From a virus, in the IMG/VR virus record IMGVR_UViG_3300028419_000010, positions 1 to 37,211 of that record: a stretch of DNA of 37,211 nt; one strand, written 5' to 3'. Position 1 is the stretch's first letter. Each line of letters begins with the position of its first letter. The notes beneath the pieces were generated by a model. That model made no database searches. It was not told the origin of the DNA and was given only the letters and a program-made list of their open reading frames with translations. A program made the position numbers and the translations under genes. Shown here piece after piece: positions 7,981 through 19,000 of the stretch.

Positions 7981-10900
7981 ATGGCTGAAATTAAAAATAC
8001 ATTTCTTAAAGGCAAGATGAATCAAGATCTTGACTCTCGTATATTACCTAACGGTGAATATAGAGAAGCTATTAACCTTTGCTTAAGCAGATCAGAGGGT
8101 TCTACCGTTGGTGAATTTGAAAATATTTTAGGTAATAAATCAATATCACAAACAGAAAATTCAGCTATTATAATAGGTTTTTATGTAGACGAATCTAACA
8201 ATAGGGTATTTATTTTCGCAACTGATCACAATGATGCAAGTGGAGCATATAACAGTTCTTCAAATAATTATATATACGAGTTATCTTTATCTGGTAATTA
8301 TAACAAAGAAACACTAGTAAGCGGGGCTTTTTTAAATTTCAATCAGTCGTTTCCAGTAATTGGAGTTAACTTAGTGGAAGATCTTTTATTTTTCACAGAT
8401 AACTTAAACCAACCTCGTAAAATAAACGTAACGCTAGCTAAAAACACTAATCATTATACAAAGGAAGATCAAATATCCGTAGCTAAGTATGCTCCTTGTG
8501 AGCCTATTATAACTATAGATAGAATTGTTGTTACAGCGTCATCTGCAGTAACATCTAGTACTATAAGCGTAAGTGACTCTACTGGTATAAATCCAGGTGA
8601 TGCAGTGTTTCCATTAGAAACAATAACAGTGCCTAGTGGATGGGACAATAGAGTATACGTTGTATCGGTAAATCCAGGAGGAGTAGCTAATACAATAACT
8701 TTATCAAAGTCAGTGACTGTTAGTCTTGGTGAAAAATTATCTATAACAAGGTCAACAGCTACTAACAAAACAAACGAATATAATTCTAACGGTATTAAGA
8801 TACAATCTTTTACTACATCAGGCACCGGTGTTGCTACTATTTATCAAGTAACTTTACCGGCTTTAAACGGAGAAGCATCTGTTATACCTAAATTAGGTGA
8901 TTTAGTCGTGATAACTGATGTAGCTGGTGCAGTTAATTATCTACCAAATAATACCTCTATAACAAGTGCAACTACAGCAGCAAGTTTTGTAGGCGAAACT
9001 TTAAATTGGGAAATTACATTATCTAATGCGCCTATAAATTTACCGATACCCGCATCTGCTTTTATTAAGCTAGGTGTTAATAAAGACTACGATCCTTTGT
9101 GGTCTCAACAAGACTCTAATTCTAAATTCTTAGAAGATAAATTTGTTAGATTTAGTTACAGGTTTAAGTTTGAAGATAATGAACATTCTTTAATGGCTCC
9201 TTTTACACAACCTATATTTATACCTAAACAATTTAGTAACTTTGGTGGAGGAGGAAAATCTTTAACCGAGGACATGGATGATGCTTACAAATCAACTATA
9301 ATTGCATGGTTTGAAAACAATGTTCAAAATATACTATTAAAAATACCTCTTCCTTATAACACGCTACAACAAAACATAAATAATCTTTTAATAAAAGATA
9401 TAGATATACTTTATAAAGAATCTGATGCTCTAGCTGTAAAGGTTTTAAATACTGTAGATATAATAAACCTGCCTAACAAGTCAACCGCTTTAGAATATAT
9501 AGAGTGGTATGATCCTGTTCACGGGGATAATGACACTTACTACTACCCTTACAACTATGCTTCTAGTAAGCCATATAAAACACTTCCTAACAACGATATC
9601 ACTAGAGTATATGATAAAGTACCTGTAAAAGCGTTATCACAAGAAATTATAGGCAATAGAGTTGTTTATGGTAATTACATAGATAAACATTCAAGCCCAT
9701 CTAATATACCCTATGCTGCTATAGTAAAAGATAGAGATGCTTATAGTACTAATACAGTAGAATATCCAGCTCACACTTTAAAACAAAACAGAACTTATCA
9801 AGTAGGTTTTATATTGGTTGATAGATACGGTAGGCAATCTAATGTTATATTGTCTTCACATGACTACAATGAAAATGAAGAGGGTGGATCAACCGTATAT
9901 GCACCATACAAAACGTATGCTCAACAAGAAAATAACTCTAAAGTTATAGATTGGTTAGGTGATGCTTTAAGTGTTAGAATAGATTCCGCTATAGGTACTG
10001 AAAACACAGGGGGCCAGCCCGGAGTATACAATGGTGACCCTACATCTAGTGCTTATAATCCTTTAGGTTGGTATTCATACAAAATAGTTGTTAAACAACA
10101 AGAGCAAGAATACTATAATGTTTACTTGCCTGGTTTTGTAAACGGCTATCCTATACTTAATTCAACAGAAAAAGATAAAACATCTTTCTCTGTATTACTT
10201 AGTGACAATATAAATAAAGTACCCAGAGATCTAAACGAAGTAGGGCCTAATGATAGAGAATATAGTAGTAGTGAAACTCTTTTTATAAGAGTAAATAATC
10301 CAGCTATAAATACAAATGCAACATTGGGTAATAGACCTTATGGATATCCTCAAAAATTTACACCTTGGAATAAACAGTATTACCCAGATTTATTAAGTCA
10401 AAGAGTAACTACTATATCAACAGTTAGAGATTTAGAAATTTCAGCTATTCCTTTTGTTGCAAATGCTCCTGAGGGAGAATATGGATCTGTTATTACAACT
10501 AATAGTTACACTTATGAAACGCCTCCATATGGAGGTGCAGTAACTGGGGTTGAAGAAAACACAAACCCAACTGGGTCTATTCCATGGGGACAAGCACCTA
10601 AATTGCAGCCATTATATGATTCGGATTCTAATCCTTTTATAATGCAAATAAGCACTGTGCAAAACGGAAAAACTCCAAAACCTCAACCAAGGCCTACTAA
10701 CCCTGGCCCTATAGGTGCTTATACAACAAACAAAGATAGAACAACAGCTAGTGGACTTATAGTAAGTATGCAACCATTTTTATCAATAGCTGAAACAAAA
10801 CCATTTGAATCAGTACTAGAATTATTCTACGAAACTTCACTACAGGGTAAGGTCGGTGTTTTGAATGAAATAATAAATAGTCAATATTCAGGAATTATAG

Positions 10901-12189
10901 GTATTGATGGAAATAACTTTGCTTCTTTTTCAGAAAGCCTTGCTCCAGAAAATCAAATAGGTGGTAGTAATATAATATGGAAAGATGGTTCTGGTAGTAA
11001 TATAACAGATAATGCTTTGTTTACATCCCCGCCTGCTATATTATCAGCTTATAAAGCTAGTGATGTAGGACAAAATAACAATATAGCTAATCAATTTCAA
11101 TTAGTCTGGTCAAATATACAAGCCGAGTATCAATTAAAAACAGCCGCTGGATCATATTTCTGGTACAGTGAAAGTTCAGCTAGTAATCCTTCAAACGATG
11201 TTTATAATTTAACTTTTCAAACAGTATACGAACCAGCCGCTGGAGAAGAATACACTGATAATACAACATACACTGCAACGCTTACTAATGTTCAACCTTC
11301 TTTCACTTTACCTGCTAGTTGCCCTCTTACTTTAACAGGAATAACTACAGGAACTACTGCTATTTATAGCTTTGAAGCTGAAAACGGAAGTAATGTTGCG
11401 GGTGGAAACGAAGAAAGTCAGTTAATTTTTGAGCTAGATTCAAGCAACGCTCAAGCTATATTAAATGGATTTAGTATAAGTTCTTCAGGTGTTTTAACAG
11501 CAAACTCAGGTACTTTGGTTAACGAAAATGCGTATAGCATAATTGTTAAAGTTACAGATGCTAACGGCTTCGGCTTATCAAATACGTGTACTATTTCATT
11601 TACTGTTGGTACAGATCCGGTACCGCAAACTATATGTGCAGGAAGACAAGGAGGTACGAACGCTGAGTGTAATGAAAATATAGAATATCAATTCCTTGCT
11701 TACGGAACTAATGAGCAAGTTAGTGGTACTTATGCAGGGACACCATTTAATACGGCATACCCTCCAAATAAAATATATAATGCTAAATACAGATCTACTT
11801 TTAACCCTAAAACAACAGGTGCTTTAACACAAGGTAAAATGTATATAAAACCTTACTTACAAAGAGAAACAGTTTTAAGTGATGATGTATATGTTGATTA
11901 TTTAGTTCAATACAGAGCAACAAGTAGTTCTTCTTGGGCTACAGCTCAATTAGCAAATGGTAATACTTTTGGATCACCTATAGGATATAAAAGAATATCA
12001 ATCGATAATAGCGGACCTGCTTTTGTTGAGGACTATTGGGAATTTGATGCTGTTGGAGAATACAGAGTTATTGCTTCTAAAATGGCAGGCGCTAATTGCG
12101 GTAGCGGTACTAATGCAGGAATTTTCCATGTAAAATTTGGAGATGCCGTATATGGAACAGGACCAAACAGCAGTTGCTATGTTATATAA
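7981..12189 (+). CDS. Tail nozzle/stabilisation protein, N-terminal part, with Ig/cadherin-like extension
   Basis: 1402-aa virion protein. The N-terminus (FLKGKMNQDLDSRILPNGEY, then a SRSEGS and ENILGN stretch) is a characteristic start of the large nozzle/'muzzle' or stabilisation proteins of Bacteroidota podoviruses. Residues ~165-365 are Thr/Ser-rich beta repeats probably inserted in the fold, which resumes near 375-420 (KFLEDKFVRFSYRFKFED). From ~1110 to 1220 a cadherin/Ig-like domain is visible (LTGITTGTTAIYSFEAENG, then IIVKVTDANGFGLSNTC). The last ~180 residues form a Cys-containing, beta-rich terminal domain that I do not recognise. The matching C-terminal half of the nozzle is the next gene. 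No separate tail fibre gene is in the window, so these extra domains may contact the host surface; that part is inference. Confidence 0.7.
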   Translation: MAEIKNTFLKGKMNQDLDSRILPNGEYREAINLCLSRSEGSTVGEFENILGNKSISQTENSAIIIGFYVDESNNRVFIFATDHNDASGAYNSSSNNYIYELSLSGNYNKETLVSGAFLNFNQSFPVIGVNLVEDLLFFTDNLNQPRKINVTLAKNTNHYTKEDQISVAKYAPCEPIITIDRIVVTASSAVTSSTISVSDSTGINPGDAVFPLETITVPSGWDNRVYVVSVNPGGVANTITLSKSVTVSLGEKLSITRSTATNKTNEYNSNGIKIQSFTTSGTGVATIYQVTLPALNGEASVIPKLGDLVVITDVAGAVNYLPNNTSITSATTAASFVGETLNWEITLSNAPINLPIPASAFIKLGVNKDYDPLWSQQDSNSKFLEDKFVRFSYRFKFEDNEHSLMAPFTQPIFIPKQFSNFGGGGKSLTEDMDDAYKSTIIAWFENNVQNILLKIPLPYNTLQQNINNLLIKDIDILYKESDALAVKVLNTVDIINLPNKSTALEYIEWYDPVHGDNDTYYYPYNYASSKPYKTLPNNDITRVYDKVPVKALSQEIIGNRVVYGNYIDKHSSPSNIPYAAIVKDRDAYSTNTVEYPAHTLKQNRTYQVGFILVDRYGRQSNVILSSHDYNENEEGGSTVYAPYKTYAQQENNSKVIDWLGDALSVRIDSAIGTENTGGQPGVYNGDPTSSAYNPLGWYSYKIVVKQQEQEYYNVYLPGFVNGYPILNSTEKDKTSFSVLLSDNINKVPRDLNEVGPNDREYSSSETLFIRVNNPAINTNATLGNRPYGYPQKFTPWNKQYYPDLLSQRVTTISTVRDLEISAIPFVANAPEGEYGSVITTNSYTYETPPYGGAVTGVEENTNPTGSIPWGQAPKLQPLYDSDSNPFIMQISTVQNGKTPKPQPRPTNPGPIGAYTTNKDRTTASGLIVSMQPFLSIAETKPFESVLELFYETSLQGKVGVLNEIINSQYSGIIGIDGNNFASFSESLAPENQIGGSNIIWKDGSGSNITDNALFTSPPAILSAYKASDVGQNNNIANQFQLVWSNIQAEYQLKTAAGSYFWYSESSASNPSNDVYNLTFQTVYEPAAGEEYTDNTTYTATLTNVQPSFTLPASCPLTLTGITTGTTAIYSFEAENGSNVAGGNEESQLIFELDSSNAQAILNGFSISSSGVLTANSGTLVNENAYSIIVKVTDANGFGLSNTCTISFTVGTDPVPQTICAGRQGGTNAECNENIEYQFLAYGTNEQVSGTYAGTPFNTAYPPNKIYNAKYRSTFNPKTTGALTQGKMYIKPYLQRETVLSDDVYVDYLVQYRATSSSSWATAQLANGNTFGSPIGYKRISIDNSGPAFVEDYWEFDAVGEYRVIASKMAGANCGSGTNAGIFHVKFGDAVYGTGPNSSCYVI

Positions 12190-12229
12190 TTCAAAGTAAT
12201 AATAGTAAAAAACAAGTAATAAATATAAT

Positions 12230-13639
12230 ATGTCTATAACACTTGAAGTACCATACTTTAACGCTTATGCGGTTAAAAAGATATCTGATGTACCTTATGA
12301 AGATTTGGTGGATAATACTATTACATCGTTGCCATGGTCAGCTCCTCAGGTAGAAGACACTGATCAAGACTGGTATATTGAGGAATCTAGAATTAGGGGA
12401 GGTTACAATAATACATCCACTGATTACGGGGTTAAAGCTTATTTAGTTGAAGATAACGATAATCAATCAAGGCTTTCAAATTCATTAATATATTCAGGTG
12501 TATTAAATTCAAGAACAGGTATAAATAGAACTAATGAGTTTAGTGTTGCAGAAGAAATAACTAGGAGTGTAGATCCTATTAATGGTAGTATACAAAAGCT
12601 TTATGCTGAAGATACCAACTTAATTATATTCCAAGAAAGAAAAGTAAATAGAGCTTTAATAGACAAAGACGCTATATACTCCGCTGAAGGTGGCGCTATA
12701 ACAACATCTGCTAAATTAGTCATAGGTCAAATAATAGCTTATGCCGGTGAATTTGGTATATCTACAAATCCTGAATCTTTTGCTGTTTATGGTTATCAAA
12801 AGTACTTTGCTGACAGAAATAGAAATGCTGTACTTAGATTATCTATGGATGGAATAACCGAAATATCTAACTATGGTATGGCTGATTTTTTCAGAGATCA
12901 ATCTGGTTTAGTTTCATCAACAGGTAAGATTATAGGTGGTTATGATATATATAATAAAAGTTATACAATGTCCTTACAGCAATCAAATGGAGACTATAAA
13001 ACATTGTCATTTAGTGAAAATATAAATGGATGGAATAGTTTTTACACATATAAGCCTAGTTTTATGTTTGGCTCTCAGGGACAATTTTATACAACTAATT
13101 TAGATTCTGTATATAAGCACTACTCTTTAACTGATAATAGTAATAATCCTATACCAAGAGGTCAATTCTACGGAGTAAATAATGACGCTTCTGTTAAGTT
13201 TGTTTTAAATCCAGAGCCTACATCTATAAAAACTTTTAAAACAATTAATTACGAAGGTAGTAATGGATGGGAAGTTATATCTTTAGTTTCTGACGAAACC
13301 GGTGCAGACGAATTAAATGGCAACTGGACTAATAATGTTAATCAAGCAACAGTAGATGTTAGTACTCCTAACGCTTATACTAAAATATATAGCTATGATG
13401 AAGGTGCTTACTTGGATGGTAATGTCCAATATAGAGCAGGATTTGATAGAAAACAAAACAGATATGTAGCGGCAATACCAAACAATTCACCTACACCTAT
13501 AGCTGGTCAAGTAATAATGGGGCCTAGTAGTACAGGTATAAAAGCCTACTACGCTACAGTAACCATGAAAACAGATGCAACAACAGATCCAGGTGGATTA
13601 AAAGAACTATTTGCAGTAGGCGCAACTTATGGAAGATAA
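12230..13639 (+). CDS. Tail nozzle/stabilisation protein, C-terminal part
   Basis: 469-aa protein with the conserved second half of the nozzle family: an N-terminal beta segment, then NRTNEFSVAEEITRSVDP, LYAEDTNLIIFQERKVNRAL, and YKYFADRNR-type propeller motifs up to ~225 (YGMADFFRD). In related phages this region normally follows the N-terminal nozzle part on one polypeptide; here it is a separate gene 40 bases after the 1402-aa gene. Residues ~300-460 hold a further beta-rich domain. The two products presumably assemble together below the connector ring to hold DNA and guide ejection. The separation is seen in the sequence: a clear TAA at 12187-12189, then an AT-rich leader. Confidence 0.65.
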   Translation: MSITLEVPYFNAYAVKKISDVPYEDLVDNTITSLPWSAPQVEDTDQDWYIEESRIRGGYNNTSTDYGVKAYLVEDNDNQSRLSNSLIYSGVLNSRTGINRTNEFSVAEEITRSVDPINGSIQKLYAEDTNLIIFQERKVNRALIDKDAIYSAEGGAITTSAKLVIGQIIAYAGEFGISTNPESFAVYGYQKYFADRNRNAVLRLSMDGITEISNYGMADFFRDQSGLVSSTGKIIGGYDIYNKSYTMSLQQSNGDYKTLSFSENINGWNSFYTYKPSFMFGSQGQFYTTNLDSVYKHYSLTDNSNNPIPRGQFYGVNNDASVKFVLNPEPTSIKTFKTINYEGSNGWEVISLVSDETGADELNGNWTNNVNQATVDVSTPNAYTKIYSYDEGAYLDGNVQYRAGFDRKQNRYVAAIPNNSPTPIAGQVIMGPSSTGIKAYYATVTMKTDATTDPGGLKELFAVGATYGR

Positions 13640-13651
13640 AAAACAAACAAC

Positions 13652-14590
13652 ATGATAGAATTTTTAGAAATATTTTTCTTTGGACAAGGTGATGTTCAAA
13701 TGGCTATAGCTCCCGTAGTTGGTGCTGCTTTAATATCTGGAGGTATTCAGATTATAGGATCTATATTTGGAAGCGGTAGAAGAAGAAGAGCAGAAAGACA
13801 AGCTCAGCAAGAGCAAGCTAGATTACAAAGAAAATTAAGTACATTAGAAGCTAGTAGGCAAGAGATAACTAATCCTTATTCAGGAGTAAGTAATTTAAGC
13901 GGTTTAGCTCAAGACCTTAGTTCATCGCTTTCTAATCCATATGCTAACTTAAGTGTAGCTACTCAAGCGGCTGAAATGCAAATAGAGCAAGCTGATATAT
14001 CATTAGCTAACACTTTGGATACTCTAAGATCTACAGGTGCTAGTGCTGGAGGTGCAACTGCTTTAGCTCAAGCGGCTTTGCAAAGTAAGAAAGGTGTATC
14101 TGCTAATATTGAACAACAAGAAGCAAATAACGAAAGACTAAGAGCTCAAGGTGAACAACAGTTAGATAGAATGAGAATGCAGGAAGCTGCAAGGGTTCAA
14201 GGTATTCAAATAGCTGAAGGAGGAAGAGTTCAAGGTTTAGAAGCAGCTGGAAAACAATTTGTGTTTGGAGCTCAAGAAGAAAGAGAAATGCAACAGTTAG
14301 ATAGAGTATCAGCTCAGTTATCAGGAGCTCAAGCTAGAGGAATGCAAGCGTCTGCTGACAGAAGAGCAAACCAAGCCGGATTAATAGGTGGCTTAGCTTC
14401 TCTTGGAGGTAGTTTAGTAACTGGTTTAGCGTCTCAACAAGCAAATCCTTATAATAATTCTGCTTCATTAGATACTGGAAGTACAGCTTTTACAGATAAC
14501 TTAAGCGGCGGGATGTTTGATGTAAACACAAGTAGCGGTTTTGATAGTAGCGTTGGTCAAATAGATTTTTCTAACTTGCCAAACGGATAA
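13652..14590 (+). CDS. Internal virion protein (ejection protein, gp14-like)
   Basis: 312-aa protein. A hydrophobic Gly/Ala-rich segment (APVVGAALISGGIQIIGSIF, ~residues 20-40) is followed by a basic patch (RRRRAERQ), a long Gln/Glu/Arg-rich coiled-coil stretch (~45-225) and a second Gly-rich hydrophobic segment (GLIGGLASLGGSLVTGLAS, ~248-266). This layout matches small internal virion/ejection proteins such as T7 gp14, which enter the outer membrane at infection. Two starts are possible: ATG at 13652 (13 bases after the previous stop) or an in-frame ATG at 13700, which begins right at the hydrophobic segment (MAIAPVVG) and gives a more typical N-terminus. The called start is the upstream one; the real one is uncertain. 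Confidence 0.65.
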   Translation: MIEFLEIFFFGQGDVQMAIAPVVGAALISGGIQIIGSIFGSGRRRRAERQAQQEQARLQRKLSTLEASRQEITNPYSGVSNLSGLAQDLSSSLSNPYANLSVATQAAEMQIEQADISLANTLDTLRSTGASAGGATALAQAALQSKKGVSANIEQQEANNERLRAQGEQQLDRMRMQEAARVQGIQIAEGGRVQGLEAAGKQFVFGAQEEREMQQLDRVSAQLSGAQARGMQASADRRANQAGLIGGLASLGGSLVTGLASQQANPYNNSASLDTGSTAFTDNLSGGMFDVNTSSGFDSSVGQIDFSNLPNG

Positions 14591-14606
14591 ATAAAAAATA
14601 CAAAAA

Positions 14607-16031
14607 ATGAGTTATAGAAATCCAACACAACATATAGACAGGCAGTCTGGACAGATTGAACAAAACTTGCAAAAAACCTTAGCTGGTATTGGAACAAGTG
14701 TTGTATCTAGTATAAATAAAATACACGCAGACAACGCTGCTAAAACTGCTGCTATTAGGGCTGAAGCTGATAAGAGAGTCGCGGATGCTCAAAACTCTAT
14801 AATGCAAACGCAGTCTAAAAATCCAACTGCAGATTTTGGTGATTTAGATGAGCAATTAAATTTAATGAATCGTCTTTTAATGAAAGATCCGGCTAAAATA
14901 ACAGCTGAAGAAAAAACCTTTATTAATAGTATGGAGAACATAGGGGACAATATGGCAAACATGCTAAAGAATACCGCTATGTCTCAAGAAGCTATGATGG
15001 AGCAGGTTAATAAAATACCTGGTACTATGGGAGCTATTGATCCTAAGGCTAACCCAGATCAATATGCAAAGCTTTCGGTATTAGCGAATCAGACAGAAGG
15101 AAGTACGAGAGCTAGATATAAAACTAATAAAAACGGACAGATTGTTTTTTCTTTAGATGTTTATCAAAAAACAAAAGACGGAGAAAAATTCGTAGGAAGC
15201 GTTATAAACGATAACGTATCTACTACTCAAATGCCTACTGTTGTACCTAATATATCAAAAGATATTGATCAAAATATACAAAATACTATTAATTTATTAG
15301 ATCCAACAAGCGAATTATCGCCTGTTTTAAGTAAGGATAGAAAAGAAATACTATATCACCAAGACAAATTTGGTAGAAGAGTTGACCCTAAAAAATTTAG
15401 AAATCAATTAGAGGCGCAATCAGAAAGTACTTTATCACAGTTTACAGATAGAAAGATAGCATCGTTATACAATAACGTATTAAATCCAGGTGATACAGAT
15501 TTTAGCTATGACGCACCGTTGTCTAATGATCAAAAAGTAAAAGCAAAAAAAGCTCTAGTAGACTATATGATGAAGCAACCTTCAGTTACTAAAGTCTTAG
15601 GTAACATTGTTGAATCAAAAATACCTACAAAGAAAGGTTCTACATATAAGCCTAGTGAACTAGAAAAAATGGCTGCTAAGGTTGATAAACAGTTCAAAGA
15701 ACTTCAAAAGTGGGATGGTAAAGGCAATCCAACCCCTTCAACGATACCTTCTTCTATAGTAAAAGGAGTGCAGGCTAAATGGGACACAAAGGAAAAAGGA
15801 TGGGTTATTCAACAAAAAAGCGGAAACAAATGGGAAGATTTATCTTTCATTAAAGATCCTACTAATTATAAAACATTAGCGCTTGAACTAGGTTATGATT
15901 TTAATGAAAAGAAGATAGATGTTATTAAACCATTAGAAAAAGGACAAAAAGGAATTGGGTTTGCGGGGGCTCTTCCTGAATCTGAAGCAGAGGGGGAAAT
16001 CAAACTTAGTAAGCCTGAGCTTCCTTCATAA
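14607..16031 (+). CDS. Putative internal virion protein (474 aa)
   Basis: 474-aa hydrophilic protein, Lys-, Gln- and Asp-rich, with no membrane segment and no recognised enzyme motif. The first ~60 residues are predicted to be helical and coiled-coil-like (IEQNLQKTLAGIGTSVVSSI, then ADNAAKTAAIRAEADKRVAD). It lies between the small hydrophobic ejection protein and the 2364-aa ejected protein, an order that mirrors the gp14-gp15-gp16 block of T7-like phages, so it is probably the middle member of the ejectosome. This is context inference; the sequence itself is not diagnostic. The start follows an A-rich leader (AAATACAAAAAATG). Confidence 0.55.
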   Translation: MSYRNPTQHIDRQSGQIEQNLQKTLAGIGTSVVSSINKIHADNAAKTAAIRAEADKRVADAQNSIMQTQSKNPTADFGDLDEQLNLMNRLLMKDPAKITAEEKTFINSMENIGDNMANMLKNTAMSQEAMMEQVNKIPGTMGAIDPKANPDQYAKLSVLANQTEGSTRARYKTNKNGQIVFSLDVYQKTKDGEKFVGSVINDNVSTTQMPTVVPNISKDIDQNIQNTINLLDPTSELSPVLSKDRKEILYHQDKFGRRVDPKKFRNQLEAQSESTLSQFTDRKIASLYNNVLNPGDTDFSYDAPLSNDQKVKAKKALVDYMMKQPSVTKVLGNIVESKIPTKKGSTYKPSELEKMAAKVDKQFKELQKWDGKGNPTPSTIPSSIVKGVQAKWDTKEKGWVIQQKSGNKWEDLSFIKDPTNYKTLALELGYDFNEKKIDVIKPLEKGQKGIGFAGALPESEAEGEIKLSKPELPS

Positions 16032-16053
16032 TTTAATTAAATAAAAAATAACT

Positions 16054-19000
16054 ATGTACATATACGACGGTTTTAAATACTCTGAAGAAGAAATAAAAAA
16101 TGCTGCAGATAAAGCAGGTCTTTCTATAGAAGATTACATTAGTAAAAATGCTATTGCTATTGAAGATGAACCACAGGATTTTCCAACAAGCACTGTAGAG
16201 GATGCGGATGCAGTGCAGCAACCAATGACAGCATCACAAGCAGGTTTTACGGAATCACCTTCGGTAGATATACCTTCGGATTCACAAGAAGATGACGAAG
16301 TTACCTTAGAAGAGTATAAGTCAATGACTGTTGCTGAGAAAAAAAAATTAAGCTATAGCGACAGACAAAGATTGCCTAGAGAATTATATAGAGAAAAAAA
16401 TAATATTTTAGATGAAATAGAATCTGAAGCATCTAAAAAATTCAAAAGTGGAGCCTTAAGAGTTGGTTCCAATTTAGCTCAAATACCTGCATTTATAAAT
16501 AGATTAAAAATGACAACAGCTATGGGTATAGCTGGGTCTGCTTTTGAAGAAGAGGTTGAAAAATTTAAAGAACTAGACCCTGCTACTCAAGATAGAATAG
16601 CTCAAGCAATAGGTTCGTTCTCTGGTGGACCAATAGGTAACATTGGAATGGCAGGATCCGCAGGATTAGAAGCTGCTGAAAATTTAAAAAATGATGCAAA
16701 AAAAATAGAAGAAACACTTACTAAATACGACAATACTATAGGGCAAGACTTTATACAGGGTAATATTTCTCAAGCTGTTTCACGTACTTTTAATGAAGTT
16801 ATAGGCACGATACCTTCTATAGCGCAAGCATTTGTTCCTTATGTGGGAATCTCTTCCATAGTAGCTGGATCTGCTGCAGACTACTCTACTGAAGCATTAG
16901 CTGAAGGTAAAAAATTAGACGCAGCAAATATGATAGCAGCTACTGCTACTGGTTTTTCTGAAGGTCTTTTAGAGCTTACAACAAAAAAAATAGGTAAAGG
17001 ACTTTTTAAAAGCTTAGCAGGAAAAAGTAAAAATGTAGTTAGCAAAACATTAAAAGAGGCTGCTTTGCAAACAGCCAAAGAGGCTGGTCAAGAAGGTTTG
17101 TCCGAGTCAACTACAGAAGTTCTCAATAGGAGTATTGATGCTTTATACAAAAATAAAGGGGACGAGTGGGATAATATATGGCCAGAATTAGCTGATGTAT
17201 TTATAATAGGAGCTGCAGCTGGCGGAGGTATGTCTGGGAGTGGTAACACTGCTAGCGTTATAAATAAAGCTGTTCAAGTAAACTCTGTAAACAGAACTTT
17301 AAAAGAAAATAATTCTCAATCTGTTTTGGATTCTTTTGAAAAAGATCCTATTAGTAAAGAAACTATAAATATTGCTAAAAATAAATACAGTGGTAATATA
17401 TTAGATATTGAATTAAAAGATAAAGTTTCTAACGGCGATATTAGCTTAGAGGAATCAAAAAGCATAAAGCAAAAATTTAACATTACTAGAAAAAACATAC
17501 AATTAACTAGTGATCTAAAAATAAATGAAAACTTAGCTCAAGAAACAATTGGTTTACTTGACGAAAGAGAATCTTTATCTTCTGAAATAGCTAAAGCTAA
17601 AGGAAATAAAAGCTTAGTAGAAACTCAACAATCTAGGCTTAATGATATTGATAGTAGACTTTCTGAAATAAGCGCTGAAAACAAATTGTCTATAACTACA
17701 AAAACTGTTGAAAAATTAGCTAAAGACGTAAAGGGATTAACTGTTAAAAACCTAGATAATGCAGATGCTATTGTAGATTTTATTGAAAAAAATAATATTG
17801 ATGTAGATAGTAAAAAAGCTTCTAATCAGCAAGGGTTTATTTATCAAAATCCAAAAACTGGCGATCAAACAATTATAATAAACAAGGAGGTTGCGGGTAA
17901 AGAATTTGCTGTTAATGTTGCTGCTCATGAGTTTTTACATGGGCTATTATTTCAGACAGTTAAAAATTCACCAGAAACACAAATAGCTTTAGGTAAATCT
18001 TTGAACGATTATATAAACAATATCGACGCTGCTCAAATTAAAGATAGTAATTTTGCTAAAAGATTAGAGGACTACAAAGATATGGACGAGGCTACTCAAT
18101 CTGAGGAGGTTTTAACTTTATTTTCAGATGCTATTGCTACAGGGGACATACAATTTAATGAAAACGTATTTACAAAAATTGGTGATGTAATCCGTAGAGC
18201 TTTACAAAATTTAGGCGTAAAAGTTAAGTTTAATAGTGGCAAAGATGTTTATAATTTTGTAAAAGATTATAATAAAAGCATAGAAAAAGGTAAATTAACT
18301 AAAGCTCAAAAAGCAATTACAGAAAAACAAGCTAAAGGAAAATTAGTTAAGGAGAAGATAGACTCTGAAGTTAAAACTGATATTAAAGCTAGTAAGTCAT
18401 TAGAATTACAAGAGCAATTAGATAATTTAGATGAGTTTGATTTTGATAATGAAGTAGATTTTCAAACAGCTAAAACTAATTTAGAAACAAAAATAAGGTT
18501 AGCTAAGAAAAAAGAATTATCTAAACCTACAGAAGAAGCTAAGCCTAAAGATAAAACTAAAGATGACACTAAAAAGAATGAAAAGAGAATTGGTGATCAA
18601 CTAAAAGCTATGGTACCTCCAGGTACAACTAATAAAGAATTTAAAGAAAAAGTTGCTATTAAAGTTATAGATAACATTGATAATGGTATGCTTAATCCTT
18701 TAATTAAAAAGATTGCTGCAGGGTACGGAGTTGTAGCTGACAATGTATACGGTAAAAGTTGGGATGACTTTTTTATAGAAGTAGCCGGAGTTCAGTTAAA
18801 GAAAAACATAATGGCTTTTAATCCTGAATCAAACAATGATTTAGGTGGTTATATTATAGGCAGTCAGTATGGTGTAAGGAATAGAGTAAAAGAAGCTTTA
18901 GCTAAATTTAAGAAAGAAGGTGAAGGTGGTTTTAAAGAAGACGTTAGTGTAGCTAAAAATGTTATTGCAAGAGAAGATGCTGCACCTCAAGAAGCTGAAA

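Noticed and set aside
8469-8825. 118-codon open frame on the minus strand
   Set aside because: It is antisense to the 1402-aa nozzle gene and has no leader or partners; it is a by-product of Val/Thr codons in the beta-rich region.
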